Shown here piece by piece: positions 20,621 through 28,773 of a DNA stretch of 64,000 nucleotides; the first letter of the stretch is position 1, and the number at the start of each line of letters is the position of its first letter. The position numbers and the translations under genes are program-made. This stretch comes from Peptoniphilus asaccharolyticus DSM 20463 (lineage in GTDB: Bacteria > Bacillota > Clostridia > Tissierellales > Peptoniphilaceae): contig NZ_FWWR01000011.1 of the NCBI RefSeq assembly GCF_900176115.1, positions 242,227 through 306,226 on the forward strand, read 5' to 3'. The notes under the pieces were generated by a model. The model saw only the letters and a list, made by a program, of their open reading frames with translations. It was not told the DNA's origin and searched no databases.

Positions 20621-20971
20621 TTATTTTTGAATACTCAAACTCACACTCATTGCCCTATCTATTTCTCCCATAACATCTTCATTGAACTTTCCTATTTTCT
20701 CTCGGAGACGTTTTTTATCTATAGTTCTAATTTGTTCAAGAAGTATTACCGAATTCTTAGGCAACGCTACGCCCTTTGCATCTACATTGACGTGAGTGGG
20801 GAGTTTAGCTTTATTTAATTGAGATGTGATAGCTGCAACTATTGTAGTTGGAGAATACTTATTCCCTATGTCATTTTGTATAACTACAACCGGCCTCACA
20901 CCACCTTGCTCAGAACCTATAACCGGCGACAGGTCTGCGTAGAAAATGTCTCCTCTCTTAATAATATTCAT
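20621..20971 (-). CDS. MazF/PemK-family endoribonuclease toxin
   Basis: Ribonuclease toxin of the NdoA/EndoA type that cleaves mRNA in the cytosol. The 116-residue protein has the typical start [29 protein letters not shown] with the catalytic arginine, the STT-type segment (here [10 protein letters not shown]) and the end [18 protein letters not shown] site precedes the ATG. Upstream, 13 bp away, is acpS; no antitoxin gene is adjacent, and alr is also missing from the usual acpS-alr-mazEF order. An ISL3 element sits immediately after the stop codon. Confidence 0.92.
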   Translation of the reverse strand: MNIIKRGDIFYADLSPVIGSEQGGVRPVVVIQNDIGNKYSPTTIVAAITSQLNKAKLPTHVNVDAKGVALPKNSVILLEQIRTIDKKRLREKIGKFNEDVMGEIDRAMSVSLSIQK

Positions 20972-20984
20972 AAATTATCCTCAA

Positions 20985-21308
20985 TCATTTGAGCATACAT
21001 ACAGCCACTGCATAATCACCATCATGAGATATTGAAAGTTCAAATACTTTCTCTCCAACTTCTGCGACAGGGTAAGGTATGTGCTTAATGTTTATATCTC
21101 TAAACCCAACCTCACCTATCCCAGTGCCGAGGGCTTTTGAAACAGCCTCCTTAGAAGCATACATCCCTGCAACTGTGTTTGCACTATACTGTTTTTCTTG
21201 TATGTACTCAATCTCCTCTTCTGTAAAAATTCTTTTTAAAAATTTGTCGCCAAACTTTTCTAGGAGTTCTTCTATTCTCTTAATTTTTACCAAGTCAACT
21301 CCTAACAC
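20985..21308 (-). CDS. acpS: Holo-[acyl-carrier-protein] synthase
   Basis: Transfers 4'-phosphopantetheine from CoA to acyl carrier protein, activating fatty acid synthesis. The protein of 107 residues carries the family motifs GVDLVKIKRIEELL at the start, FTEEEIEYI, and YASKEAVSKALGTG with the metal-binding glutamate. The GTG start at 21308 has a GGGGG site 6 nt upstream, inside the 3' end of the glycosyltransferase gene, with a 14-bp overlap; this suggests coupled translation. It precedes mazF. Confidence 0.94.
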   Translation of the reverse strand: MLGVDLVKIKRIEELLEKFGDKFLKRIFTEEEIEYIQEKQYSANTVAGMYASKEAVSKALGTGIGEVGFRDINIKHIPYPVAEVGEKVFELSISHDGDYAVAVCMLK

Positions 21309-22296
21309 TCAGTACCCCCTCATACAACTTTCTTAACTTAATACCTACGCTCTTTATGTCTTTATCTTCCACAAACTTATAACCTTGTTCAGAAGTGTCC
21401 GGTAATTCACCTTCTAGAATCTTTCTAATTTTGATCTCAAAGTCATCTACGCCATCTGCCTTATAAAGTTCCAGACCATCTTTTAAATCTCCATAGATTT
21501 CAATATCTCTAATCAAAACTTCAGCCTTAGTAGCCAATGCCTCAAGCAACACTATCCCCTCCGTCTCTTCATACGTTGGGAAAAAATATAGATCTGAAGC
21601 ACTATATGCAAGTCTTAGTTCATCACTGGATACATATCCTGGAAATTGTAAATTAGGTAGCTTTGAGTTTACTGCTTTTTTTATTTCTGGTGGGAGTAAT
21701 CTGTGGTCTGTATATCCAAACCAAATGAATTCATACTCAGGCAATCTCTTTGCAAGTTCCACAAAGTCCAAAATGCCTTTTCTTTTTATGTATAAACCTA
21801 CTGAAACTATTACCTTCTTACCCAAAGTCTTATATTTTTCATCAAAAACATTCCTATCTTCAGGTTTTGACTTCCAAAAGTCTAAATCAATTCCATTTGA
21901 GATTACTTCGATTGGACTTTTTAAATTGTACTTTTCAAGTAAATTCTTAGAATACTGCGTAGGTGTTAGTATTAAATCGGAACTGTTATAACATTTTATA
22001 AGCCATTTTTTAAAAAAAGGTGCTAACTGATTTGAAAACATAAAAGAATTTTTAAAATCCTCTTCTGTTGAATGTGCATGGTAAACCACAGGTATCCCTC
22101 TATCTCTACATTTCTTAGTAAATCTATAGGACTTTGGAAATACCGTATTAATATGTACTATATCATAGTTGTCTTTTACATCTGTCGTATAATCAACCCT
22201 GGCTTCTTTAAGAGCTGTTTCTTGGTGCTTAATCGCCTTGCCGATGCCCGAGTCCTTCACAACATCATAATCTTCTTTATATAAAAGAACTTTCAT
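21295..22296 (-). CDS. GT4-family glycosyltransferase
   Basis: GT-B fold enzyme of 333 residues, probably using a nucleotide sugar at the cytosolic membrane face. Seen are the N-terminal VLLYKEDYDVVKDSGIGKAI with a glycine acceptor loop, YDIVHINTVF, VISNGIDLDFW, the VSVGLYIKRKG segment that opens the C-terminal domain, and FFPTYEETEGIVLLEALA, the EX7E motif. Related enzymes make glucosyl-diacylglycerol or wall glycans, but the substrate cannot be assigned. First gene of a unit with acpS and mazF, divergent from tyrS. Confidence 0.85.
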   Translation of the reverse strand: MKVLLYKEDYDVVKDSGIGKAIKHQETALKEARVDYTTDVKDNYDIVHINTVFPKSYRFTKKCRDRGIPVVYHAHSTEEDFKNSFMFSNQLAPFFKKWLIKCYNSSDLILTPTQYSKNLLEKYNLKSPIEVISNGIDLDFWKSKPEDRNVFDEKYKTLGKKVIVSVGLYIKRKGILDFVELAKRLPEYEFIWFGYTDHRLLPPEIKKAVNSKLPNLQFPGYVSSDELRLAYSASDLYFFPTYEETEGIVLLEALATKAEVLIRDIEIYGDLKDGLELYKADGVDDFEIKIRKILEGELPDTSEQGYKFVEDKDIKSVGIKLRKLYEGVLSVRS

Positions 22297-22374
22297 TGCA
22301 GTAAACCCTCCTTATAAATATTAACACATATTTGTCTAGAACACATCTAATTTTATTGATATATGCTTATGCGA

Positions 22375-22403
22375 TTGACAATTTATTTTATATAAGCTAT
22401 ATT
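22375..22403 (+). promoter_or_regulatory. Promoter of tyrS T-box transcript
   Basis: TTGACA at 22375-22380 and TATATT at 22398-22403 with a 17-nt spacer. The predicted transcript starts near 22410, just before the T-box leader. Confidence 0.75.
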
Positions 22404-22409
22404 TATATG

Positions 22410-22557
22410 TAAGTAAATATGGACTGATGGTATCCAGTAAGCTTAGGCCGAATTACACTACCGGAGTCCAAGGTGACTGTGCTTAAACAGTATAAGGCTA
22501 CAAGCAAAAAAAGGTGGTACCACGAAAGCGTCCTTTTAGAAGCAGGTAGTTTTTTTT
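22410..22557 (+). ncRNA. T-box leader of tyrS with very short Stem I
   Basis: The conserved T-box sequence AAGGTGGTACCACG is at 22511-22524. A terminator pairs CTAC-AA-GC...AAAAGG (from 22498) with CCTTTT...GC-AG-GTAG and ends in eight T (22550-22557); the T-box lies in its ascending arm, as in other antiterminators. Stem I closes with GGACT (22421-22425) and AGTCC (22465-22469) and an inner GGTA/TACC pair. The 3' side of its internal loop contains TAC at 22454-22456, a tyrosine specifier. Stem I is only about 49 nt. The leader would sense uncharged tRNA-Tyr and control tyrS. Confidence 0.88.
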
Positions 22558-22657
22558 ATTTATTTGAAAAATATGTTATTTTTTGGATAATTCTATACTT
22601 AAATTTCACTAGTCAATAATTTTAAACTAAACACTTAAATATACTTTGGAGGTTATT

Positions 22658-23914
22658 ATGGAAAATAAAACTAATGTATATGACTTGCTTGAACAACGTG
22701 GATTTATCGACCAAGCAACTTATGCAGAAGAACTAAAAGAACTACTTGGAAAAGAAAGCGTAACTTTCTATATCGGATTCGACGCAACAGCCGACTCTCT
22801 AACTTTAGGACATTTCTTACAAGTCAGAGTTATGCAACACATGCAAAAATTCGGCCACAGACCTATAGCCCTTCTTGGTGGCGGTACTACAATGATAGGT
22901 GACCCATCCGGAAAATCAGATATGAGAAAACTGCTTACTAAAGAAGACATTGACCACAATGCAGAGTGTTTCAAAACTCAACTTTCTAAACTTATCGACT
23001 TTGAAGGAGATCCTGAAAAAGGAATCCAAAAAGCAATCTTTACAAACAATGCTGACTGGCTTTTAGATTTAAATTTCCTTAACTTCATGAGAGAAATCGG
23101 AGTTCACTTCAGTGTAAACAGAATGCTTACTTTCGATGCATATAAAAATAGAATGGAACGTGGACTTACATTCTTTGAATTCGGATATATGTTGATGCAA
23201 AGTTATGACTTCCTACACCTATACAGAGAACACGGATGTAAATTGCAACTTGGCGGTAGCGACCAATGGTCTAACATGCTTGGTGGATATGAACTTGTTA
23301 GAAAACTTGAAGAAGACAAAGTTTATTCAATGACATTCAAGCTACTAACTACTGCTTCCGGAGTTAAGATGGGCAAGACAGTTAGCGGAGCTATTTGGCT
23401 TGACCCTGAAAAGACAACTCCTTATGAAATGTATCAATACCTAAGAAATACAGACGATAGAGATGTTATAAAATTCTTAAAGCTTCTAACACTTCTACCT
23501 ATGGAAGAAATTGAAAAATACGAAAGCTATGAAGGCTCTCAATTAAATGAATTAAAAGACCTATTAGCTTATGAAGTAGTTAGAGATGTACACGGAGAAA
23601 AACTTGCAACAGAAGCAAGAGAAGCTTCAAAAGCACTTTTCGGCGGCGGAGCTGATTTAGAAAATGTTCCTTTCACAGAATACGACAAAGCTGATTTTGA
23701 AGAAGGAAAAGGACTTTTAACTCTTCTAAATGAAACAGGACTTACAAGCTCTAACTCAGAAGCTAGAAGACTTGTAACTCAAAACGGAATCGCAATTGAC
23801 GATAAAAAAGTTACTGACCCTAAAGCCGTTATAACTCTTGAAAACTTCGACGACGAAGGTAGAATGATGATTAAAAAAGGTAAGAAAGTTTACCACCAAA
23901 TTAGAATTAAATAA
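22658..23914 (+). CDS. tyrS: Tyrosyl-tRNA synthetase
   Basis: Charges tRNA-Tyr with tyrosine. The 418-residue class I synthetase has FYIGFDATADSLTLGHF with the HIGH-type motif, GGGTTMIGDPSG, the KMGKT form of the KMSKS loop, and a C-terminal S4 RNA-binding domain from about residue 350. The ATG at 22658 has TTGGAGG upstream; the longer frame from TTG 22646 starts within that site and is rejected. Expression is controlled by the T-box leader immediately upstream and ends at a strong terminator. Confidence 0.97.
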   Translation: MENKTNVYDLLEQRGFIDQATYAEELKELLGKESVTFYIGFDATADSLTLGHFLQVRVMQHMQKFGHRPIALLGGGTTMIGDPSGKSDMRKLLTKEDIDHNAECFKTQLSKLIDFEGDPEKGIQKAIFTNNADWLLDLNFLNFMREIGVHFSVNRMLTFDAYKNRMERGLTFFEFGYMLMQSYDFLHLYREHGCKLQLGGSDQWSNMLGGYELVRKLEEDKVYSMTFKLLTTASGVKMGKTVSGAIWLDPEKTTPYEMYQYLRNTDDRDVIKFLKLLTLLPMEEIEKYESYEGSQLNELKDLLAYEVVRDVHGEKLATEAREASKALFGGGADLENVPFTEYDKADFEEGKGLLTLLNETGLTSSNSEARRLVTQNGIAIDDKKVTDPKAVITLENFDDEGRMMIKKGKKVYHQIRIK

Positions 23915-23920
23915 AACAAA

Positions 23921-23957
23921 AGCACTCTCTTTATCACCATGTAAAGAGAGTGTTTTA
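23921..23957 (+). terminator. Terminator of tyrS
   Basis: A long stem, CACTCTCTTTA / TAAAGAGAGTG, is followed by TTTTAATTTG; it begins about 9 bp after the tyrS stop codon. Confidence 0.9.
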
Positions 23958-23968
23958 ATTTGAATTAT

Positions 23969-24136
23969 TTATTTTTTCTTGGATAGTAAATTATATAAAT
24001 CAGTTATGAGAAATATTGCCACAAAAACCAAAGCTATCTTGGTGAAGATTAACTTATTATAAAAATGTCCAAAGAGTGAAAAGCCAAGAGCAATTAAACT
24101 GGATGTAAGGCTGATTTTAAATTTTAAATCATTCAT
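23969..24136 (-). CDS. Small membrane protein, unknown
   Basis: A 55-residue frame not otherwise explained: ATG at 24136 preceded by TTGGAAAG, stop at 23969. The protein starts MNDLKFKISLTSSLIALGF and has two hydrophobic helices (about residues 8-22 and 29-48), ending LLSKKK. It sits between tyrS and the C26 lipoprotein gene on the minus strand. I do not recognise a family. Start signal, hydrophobic pattern and lysine-rich tail support a real small protein. Confidence 0.5.
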   Translation of the reverse strand: MNDLKFKISLTSSLIALGFSLFGHFYNKLIFTKIALVFVAIFLITDLYNLLSKKK

Positions 24137-24199
24137 GACTTTCCAAATTCCTCACTTTATAAATTACCATTCAAAATTCCAATCAAGAGCTATCATATT

Positions 24200-25015
24200 C
24201 TATTTACCTTCTTCCTTTGTGCTAACGTGATTAATAAAATCTTGATATATCTTTAATGCATCTTCATTGTTGTCATTTATAATCAAATCTTCTGGATGCC
24301 ATTGGAATCCGATAAAATATGTCTTGTCATTTCTTACTATAGCTTCTATAGTTCCATCAGCTGCCGTAGCAACTACATCTAAATTTTCTCCCAAGTCTTT
24401 TATTGCTTGGTGGTGCCATGAATTAACTTCTATAACTCCATCTTTTCCAATCATTTTACTTAGTAGAGTGTCTGGAGCAACTGTTACATCATGTTTTACA
24501 AACACTTCTCTGTTAGGGTCTCTATGTACTATGTCAGTAGGTCTTTGAGTTATAATATCTTGATATAAAGTTCCGCCTGATAGTATATTTGTCAATTGCA
24601 TACCTCTGCATGTAGCTAAAGTTGGTTTGTCAGCTTCCAAACATGCATTTATAAGAGCCACATCTGATGTATCTCTTGTTGGGTTTATATCTTCTAAATT
24701 TGGATCTGGTTCTTCATTATATAGCACAGGATTCAAATCATCTCCGCCAGTAACTATAACTGCATCCACTTCTTCGATAGCTTTTTTAGCTTCTTCATCA
24801 GTTGTAAATTGTTTTAAAAATACCGGTTCTCCACCTGCTTTTGTAACCGCATCTGCATAAAGTTGAGTGTCTTCATCAATCTCATCAGCTGCCCAAGAAA
24901 TACCTATCTTAGGTTTTGCTTCTTCACTTGTCTTCTTTGCACATCCTGTAACCATCAACGCTCCCATGCTCATAACCATAATTGCTATCAATATATTTTT
25001 TATACTTAATTTCAT
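24200..25015 (-). CDS. Lipoprotein of the gamma-glutamyl-GABA hydrolase (peptidase C26) family
   Basis: Class I glutamine-amidotransferase-like hydrolase, here with a lipoprotein signal: hydrophobic helix and lipobox MVTGC with Cys25. The catalytic features are kept: ATCRGMQLTN with the nucleophile cysteine and FQWHPEDL with histidine and glutamate. The protein has 271 residues. Most relatives (PuuD) are cytosolic; the signal here places the enzyme outside the membrane, perhaps acting on gamma-glutamyl peptides or polyglutamyl folate. The ATG at 25015 with GGAG upstream is preferred over the longer frame. A TATAAT box lies upstream on the minus strand. Confidence 0.87.
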   Translation of the reverse strand: MKLSIKNILIAIMVMSMGALMVTGCAKKTSEEAKPKIGISWAADEIDEDTQLYADAVTKAGGEPVFLKQFTTDEEAKKAIEEVDAVIVTGGDDLNPVLYNEEPDPNLEDINPTRDTSDVALINACLEADKPTLATCRGMQLTNILSGGTLYQDIITQRPTDIVHRDPNREVFVKHDVTVAPDTLLSKMIGKDGVIEVNSWHHQAIKDLGENLDVVATAADGTIEAIVRNDKTYFIGFQWHPEDLIINDNNEDALKIYQDFINHVSTKEEGK

Positions 25016-25400
25016 ACTGTCTGCTCCTTCCATTTAGTCTATTCGCTCTTGATTGTTAGTTTTATTATAACACCACGAGCAACGTTTTCACAAATCGACT
25101 TTATAATATGTTTTTTATACAATATTTATTATCCGAATTACAATTCAATTATGTTGAATCTTATTAAATCATTTTACTTCATGTGAAATTTAAATTTAAA
25201 TCACACTAATTTTCAAATAAAAATTTACTTTTTTTGAAAATATCTTTTATATCTTCACTTAATTTTAAGTCAAAATATAATATTAATAATTTATTATAAC
25301 TAACAACCCAAATTAAAACAGCTTCTATTTTAATGTTTTTATCTATTAATATTTGACAAGTTTAATTTCTATGAATATAATCGGTTTTAGGAGGTGTTTT
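25016..25400. other. Very AT-rich divergent promoter region
   Basis: This stretch of 385 bp holds no gene that I can support. It contains the minus-strand TATAAT box of the C26 lipoprotein gene near 25068 and the plus-strand promoter of the SLH-dipeptidase gene. The AT-rich middle includes several A/T tracts such as those near 25140-25260, but no hairpin or riboswitch I recognise. Confidence 0.6.
25353..25381 (+). promoter_or_regulatory. Consensus sigma-A promoter of the SLH dipeptidase gene
   Basis: Perfect TTGACA (25353-25358) and TATAAT (25376-25381) with a 17-nt spacer. Transcription would start near 25388, giving an extremely short leader before the GGAGG site at 25390-25394. Confidence 0.85.
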
Positions 25401-27416
25401 ATGAAAAACATAAAAAAAATATTAGCAGTAACTCTTGCATCAACTTGCCTATTTGGAAGTGTGCAAAACGTTTTCGCTTGTACTGGTGTTATAGTAGGTA
25501 AAGATTTGACCACTGACGGAAGTTTCATCTATGGTAGAACTGAAGACTACGAAAGAAACAGAACTAAGAGATTAGTTGTTCACCCTGCTGGCGAATTCAA
25601 AAAAGGTGACAAACTTGTTGATTCAAACAATGGTTTTGAATTCATTCACCCTGAAGACAGCGTTAAATTCTTCTCTACTCCAGATTCAACTCAAAAACCA
25701 GAAGATATGGAAAAAGGTGTTTATGATGCCGCTGGTTATAATGAATATGGTCTTGGTGCTTTCTGTACAGTTTCTGCAAACTATTCAGATGAGATAAAAG
25801 CTGTTGACCCTTACATAAAAAATGGAATTAATGAAGCATCTATGTCTACATTCATACTTGCTCATGCAAAATCAGCAAGAGGTGCGATTGAATTATTGGC
25901 AAAAACTATAGATGAAAAAGGTGCATCTATGGGCGATATTGTAGTTTTTGGAGACCATGATGAAGTTTGGTACATGGAAATTTACTCAGGTCATCAATAT
26001 GTTGCTATAAAATATCCTGCTGATAAATTCAGTGTATTCCCTAATGCATTCTGGCTAGGCGGAGTTGATTTAAACGACAAAGAAAATGTAATTGCTTCAA
26101 AAGATATAGTTAAAGTTGCTAAAGATGCTAAGACTTACACTGAAACTAAAGATGGTCTAATGGATTTAGCCGCTTCTTATGCACCTAAAAAATTAAGAGA
26201 GTCTAACAGATCTAGAATGTGGTCTGGAGTTCACTCACTTGATCCAAATTCAAAAATTAAATATGATGCAGAAAGATTTGAACTTATGAATGATCTTTCT
26301 AAAGATAGTGAAAAGATTGATATAAAAGACGTTTTAGCTTTCACAAGAAACAGATTTGAAGGAACTGACTTCAAAGCATCTGAAAACAGAAAATTATTAA
26401 AAGAAAGTAGAGAGCATAAATATCCTGTTGGTAATATCAACACTATGCAATCACATATCTTCCAAATAAAACCAAACTTCCCTAAAGAAGCTCCGGGAAT
26501 AATGTGGTTGACTCCTGGTAGCCCTCTTAATATTCCTTATATCCCAATATTTGCCGATATTAACGACGCCACAGCTCAATACAAAAATGACGCTCCAACT
26601 TATGATGACAATTCTCTATACTGGGTAGGAAGCTCTGTAAATGATTTAGTTACTTCTAACAGAGATGCTCTTGGCGTTCCTACTAGAGAAAAAGTTCTTG
26701 CATTAGAAGATAAATTTATGAAAGATTTACCAGCTGCAGAAAAAGAATGGTTAGAAATTTACAAAAAGGATAAAGCTGCCGCTGCTAAGTTCTCTACTGA
26801 AAAGACTAATTCTTTCTCAGATGCTGCTTTCAAACTTGAACAAGAACTACAAAAAGACCTTTCAGTTGTATCAAAAGTTGATATAGACGATCACTGGGCA
26901 AACAAAGCTATACTAAGCAACATAGCTAACAAGACAATGTCAGGAACAGACAAATTACACTTTGCTCCTAACCAAACTATTTCAAGAGCAGAATTCGTTA
27001 CAATACTTGGTAGACTTGCAAAAGTTGATACAGAAAAATTCAAAGAAAATAAAGCTACTGATATAGTTGCTGATAAATTCTATACAGCTTATATGAACTG
27101 GGCAGTTGAAAATAATTTAGTTAAAGGTAAGGAAGACGGACTTGTTAAACCTGATGATAAACTAACTCGTGAAGAAATGTCTGTAATCTTAGCTAAGTAT
27201 ATAGATATGTCAGCTGACAAATACTTGCTTAAAGATGTAAAAGCAGAAGTTAAATTTGCAGATGAAGAAACTATTTCTGATTGGGCAAAAGATTCTGTTG
27301 CATTGCTTTCTAACATGAAATTATTAAAAGGAAAAGACAACAACAACTTTGTACCTAAAGATAATTTAACTAGAGCAGAAGTAGCTCAAATCATATTTAA
27401 CTTTAAAGCTAAATAA
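25401..27416 (+). CDS. C69-family dipeptidase with three SLH domains
   Basis: Secreted surface peptidase of 671 residues. The signal peptide (residues 1-26, ending NVFA) is followed by Cys27 in CTGVIVGKDLTTDGS, the N-terminal nucleophile that is exposed when C69 enzymes mature. The PepD-type domain runs to about residue 490 and includes YGRTEDYERN and VGNINTMQSH. Three SLH domains occupy about 493-671 (HWANKAI, ISRAEFVTILGRLAKV, LTREEMSVILAKY, LTRAEVAQIIFNF). SLH domains bind pyruvylated wall polymer, so csaB in this window is functionally linked. The perfect promoter fits high expression. Confidence 0.92.
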   Translation: MKNIKKILAVTLASTCLFGSVQNVFACTGVIVGKDLTTDGSFIYGRTEDYERNRTKRLVVHPAGEFKKGDKLVDSNNGFEFIHPEDSVKFFSTPDSTQKPEDMEKGVYDAAGYNEYGLGAFCTVSANYSDEIKAVDPYIKNGINEASMSTFILAHAKSARGAIELLAKTIDEKGASMGDIVVFGDHDEVWYMEIYSGHQYVAIKYPADKFSVFPNAFWLGGVDLNDKENVIASKDIVKVAKDAKTYTETKDGLMDLAASYAPKKLRESNRSRMWSGVHSLDPNSKIKYDAERFELMNDLSKDSEKIDIKDVLAFTRNRFEGTDFKASENRKLLKESREHKYPVGNINTMQSHIFQIKPNFPKEAPGIMWLTPGSPLNIPYIPIFADINDATAQYKNDAPTYDDNSLYWVGSSVNDLVTSNRDALGVPTREKVLALEDKFMKDLPAAEKEWLEIYKKDKAAAAKFSTEKTNSFSDAAFKLEQELQKDLSVVSKVDIDDHWANKAILSNIANKTMSGTDKLHFAPNQTISRAEFVTILGRLAKVDTEKFKENKATDIVADKFYTAYMNWAVENNLVKGKEDGLVKPDDKLTREEMSVILAKYIDMSADKYLLKDVKAEVKFADEETISDWAKDSVALLSNMKLLKGKDNNNFVPKDNLTRAEVAQIIFNFKAK

Positions 27417-27423
27417 ATTAAAG

Positions 27424-27457
27424 AAGACCATTACCTTTTTAGATAATGGTCTTTTCT
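27424..27457. terminator. Bidirectional terminator
   Basis: Stem AAGACCATTA / TAATGGTCTT with a 10-nt loop and TTTCT tail, between the convergent SLH dipeptidase and SelO-family genes. Confidence 0.88.
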
Positions 27458-28773
27458 CATGTTCCACAATAAGTTTTAAACTTTAATATAGCAGACTCTT
27501 CCATTGGCCTCTTGTATTTCTCATCGATTTCAATTTCGTAGTTATATGGTTCGCTGAATATCTTTGTAGCTTCTTCCAATGGCTTATAATTTCCATTCTC
27601 AGCCGATTTAATTATCTTTTCTATTATTTCATTTCTAGGTATGACCACCGGATTAGATTTCTTCATCAGCTCTCTTGAACTACACTTTGGTTCCCACTTT
27701 TCTACAAATCTTTCGAGTTCCTTTTGGTATTCTCCAATTGTCAATTTATAGAATGTGTTTGTGAAATCCATTTTATTCATATACATTGTGTTTAACAATT
27801 CATAAATTAATTCGTCATCATTTTCTTCAGGATTTTCAATTCCCAATTTGTTGAAGAACCCTCTTTTAAATTCTTCCTCATATATCTTTGAAAAATCAGT
27901 TAAAACTTTTTCAATTTCTTCTTTGCTAACTTCTTCTAATAATACATCTAAAATATATTCTGCAAATCTTGCCAAATTCCATTGATATATCTTCGGTTGG
28001 TTTGAGTATTTGTACCTTCCAATCGTATCTATTGAGCTAAAAACAGTTTCAGGATTGTATATGTCCATAAAGGCACACGGGCCATAGTCTATAGTTTCAA
28101 CTGCTAAAGACATATTGTCAGTGTTCATGACTCCGTGGATGAACCCTATTCCCATCCACTTTGCCATGAGTTTAGCTCCTTCTTCTGACAATTTTTTCAA
28201 TAGATTAAATGGACTTATCCCACCGTATAATTTATTTGAAATATAGTCTAAAAGTTCTTTTACAGACTCTTTTCCCATCTCTTTTGCATATCCAAAAGTT
28301 CCAAATCTGACATGTGTTTTGGCAAGCCTTAAATTTACTGCTCCGTCTTCTACACTCTCTCTTATAACTGCATTTCCAGTCTTAGCTACAAACAGACTTC
28401 TTGTAGTGGGAACTCCAAGGGCATACATTGCCTCTGAAATTAAATATTCCCTCACCATAGAGCCCAAAGTAGCCTTGCCATCTCCACCTCTTGAATAAGG
28501 TGTTTTGCCACTTCCCTTTAAATGTAGCTCAACTCCATCCAAATCTCCTATAAGAGTTGCTCTGCCATCTCCAAGCCTTGTAAAATATCCAAACTGATGT
28601 CCGCTATATGCCATGGCTATAATGTCTTCGCTACTATAATCTATTTCTTTAAGACCTAGTCCAAGTTGATTTAACAACTCATCATTAACTTTCACATACT
28701 CTAAAGGAATTTCCGTTGGTTTAACTCTTGAATAGAATGTTGGAGATAGTTTCTCTAAATATTCATAGTTCAT
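27457..28773 (-). CDS. SelO/YdiU-family protein adenylyltransferase
   Basis: Pseudokinase-fold enzyme that transfers AMP from ATP to hydroxyl side chains of proteins in other organisms. The 438-residue protein has the family hallmarks YSGHQFGYFTRLGDGRA, GSGKTPYSRGGDGKATLGS and GFIHGVMNTDNMSLA with the metal-binding residues, and ends TYCGT; the C-terminal cysteine is frequent in the family. Length is slightly short (about 480 is usual). Its ATG overlaps the stop of the upstream dipeptidase gene by 4 bp, so the pair is translationally coupled. Targets are unknown. Confidence 0.92.
   Translation of the reverse strand: MNYEYLEKLSPTFYSRVKPTEIPLEYVKVNDELLNQLGLGLKEIDYSSEDIIAMAYSGHQFGYFTRLGDGRATLIGDLDGVELHLKGSGKTPYSRGGDGKATLGSMVREYLISEAMYALGVPTTRSLFVAKTGNAVIRESVEDGAVNLRLAKTHVRFGTFGYAKEMGKESVKELLDYISNKLYGGISPFNLLKKLSEEGAKLMAKWMGIGFIHGVMNTDNMSLAVETIDYGPCAFMDIYNPETVFSSIDTIGRYKYSNQPKIYQWNLARFAEYILDVLLEEVSKEEIEKVLTDFSKIYEEEFKRGFFNKLGIENPEENDDELIYELLNTMYMNKMDFTNTFYKLTIGEYQKELERFVEKWEPKCSSRELMKKSNPVVIPRNEIIEKIIKSAENGNYKPLEEATKIFSEPYNYEIEIDEKYKRPMEESAILKFKTYCGT

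Noticed and set aside
22297..22374. Second T-box domain or long Stem I upstream of the promoter
   Set aside because: The sequence lies before a good TTGACA/TATATT promoter and forms no stem with the leader that I can find.
25140..25340. Possible replication origin or DnaA box cluster in the AT-rich region
   Set aside because: No TTATNCACA boxes and no origin-type genes nearby; it is a divergent promoter region.
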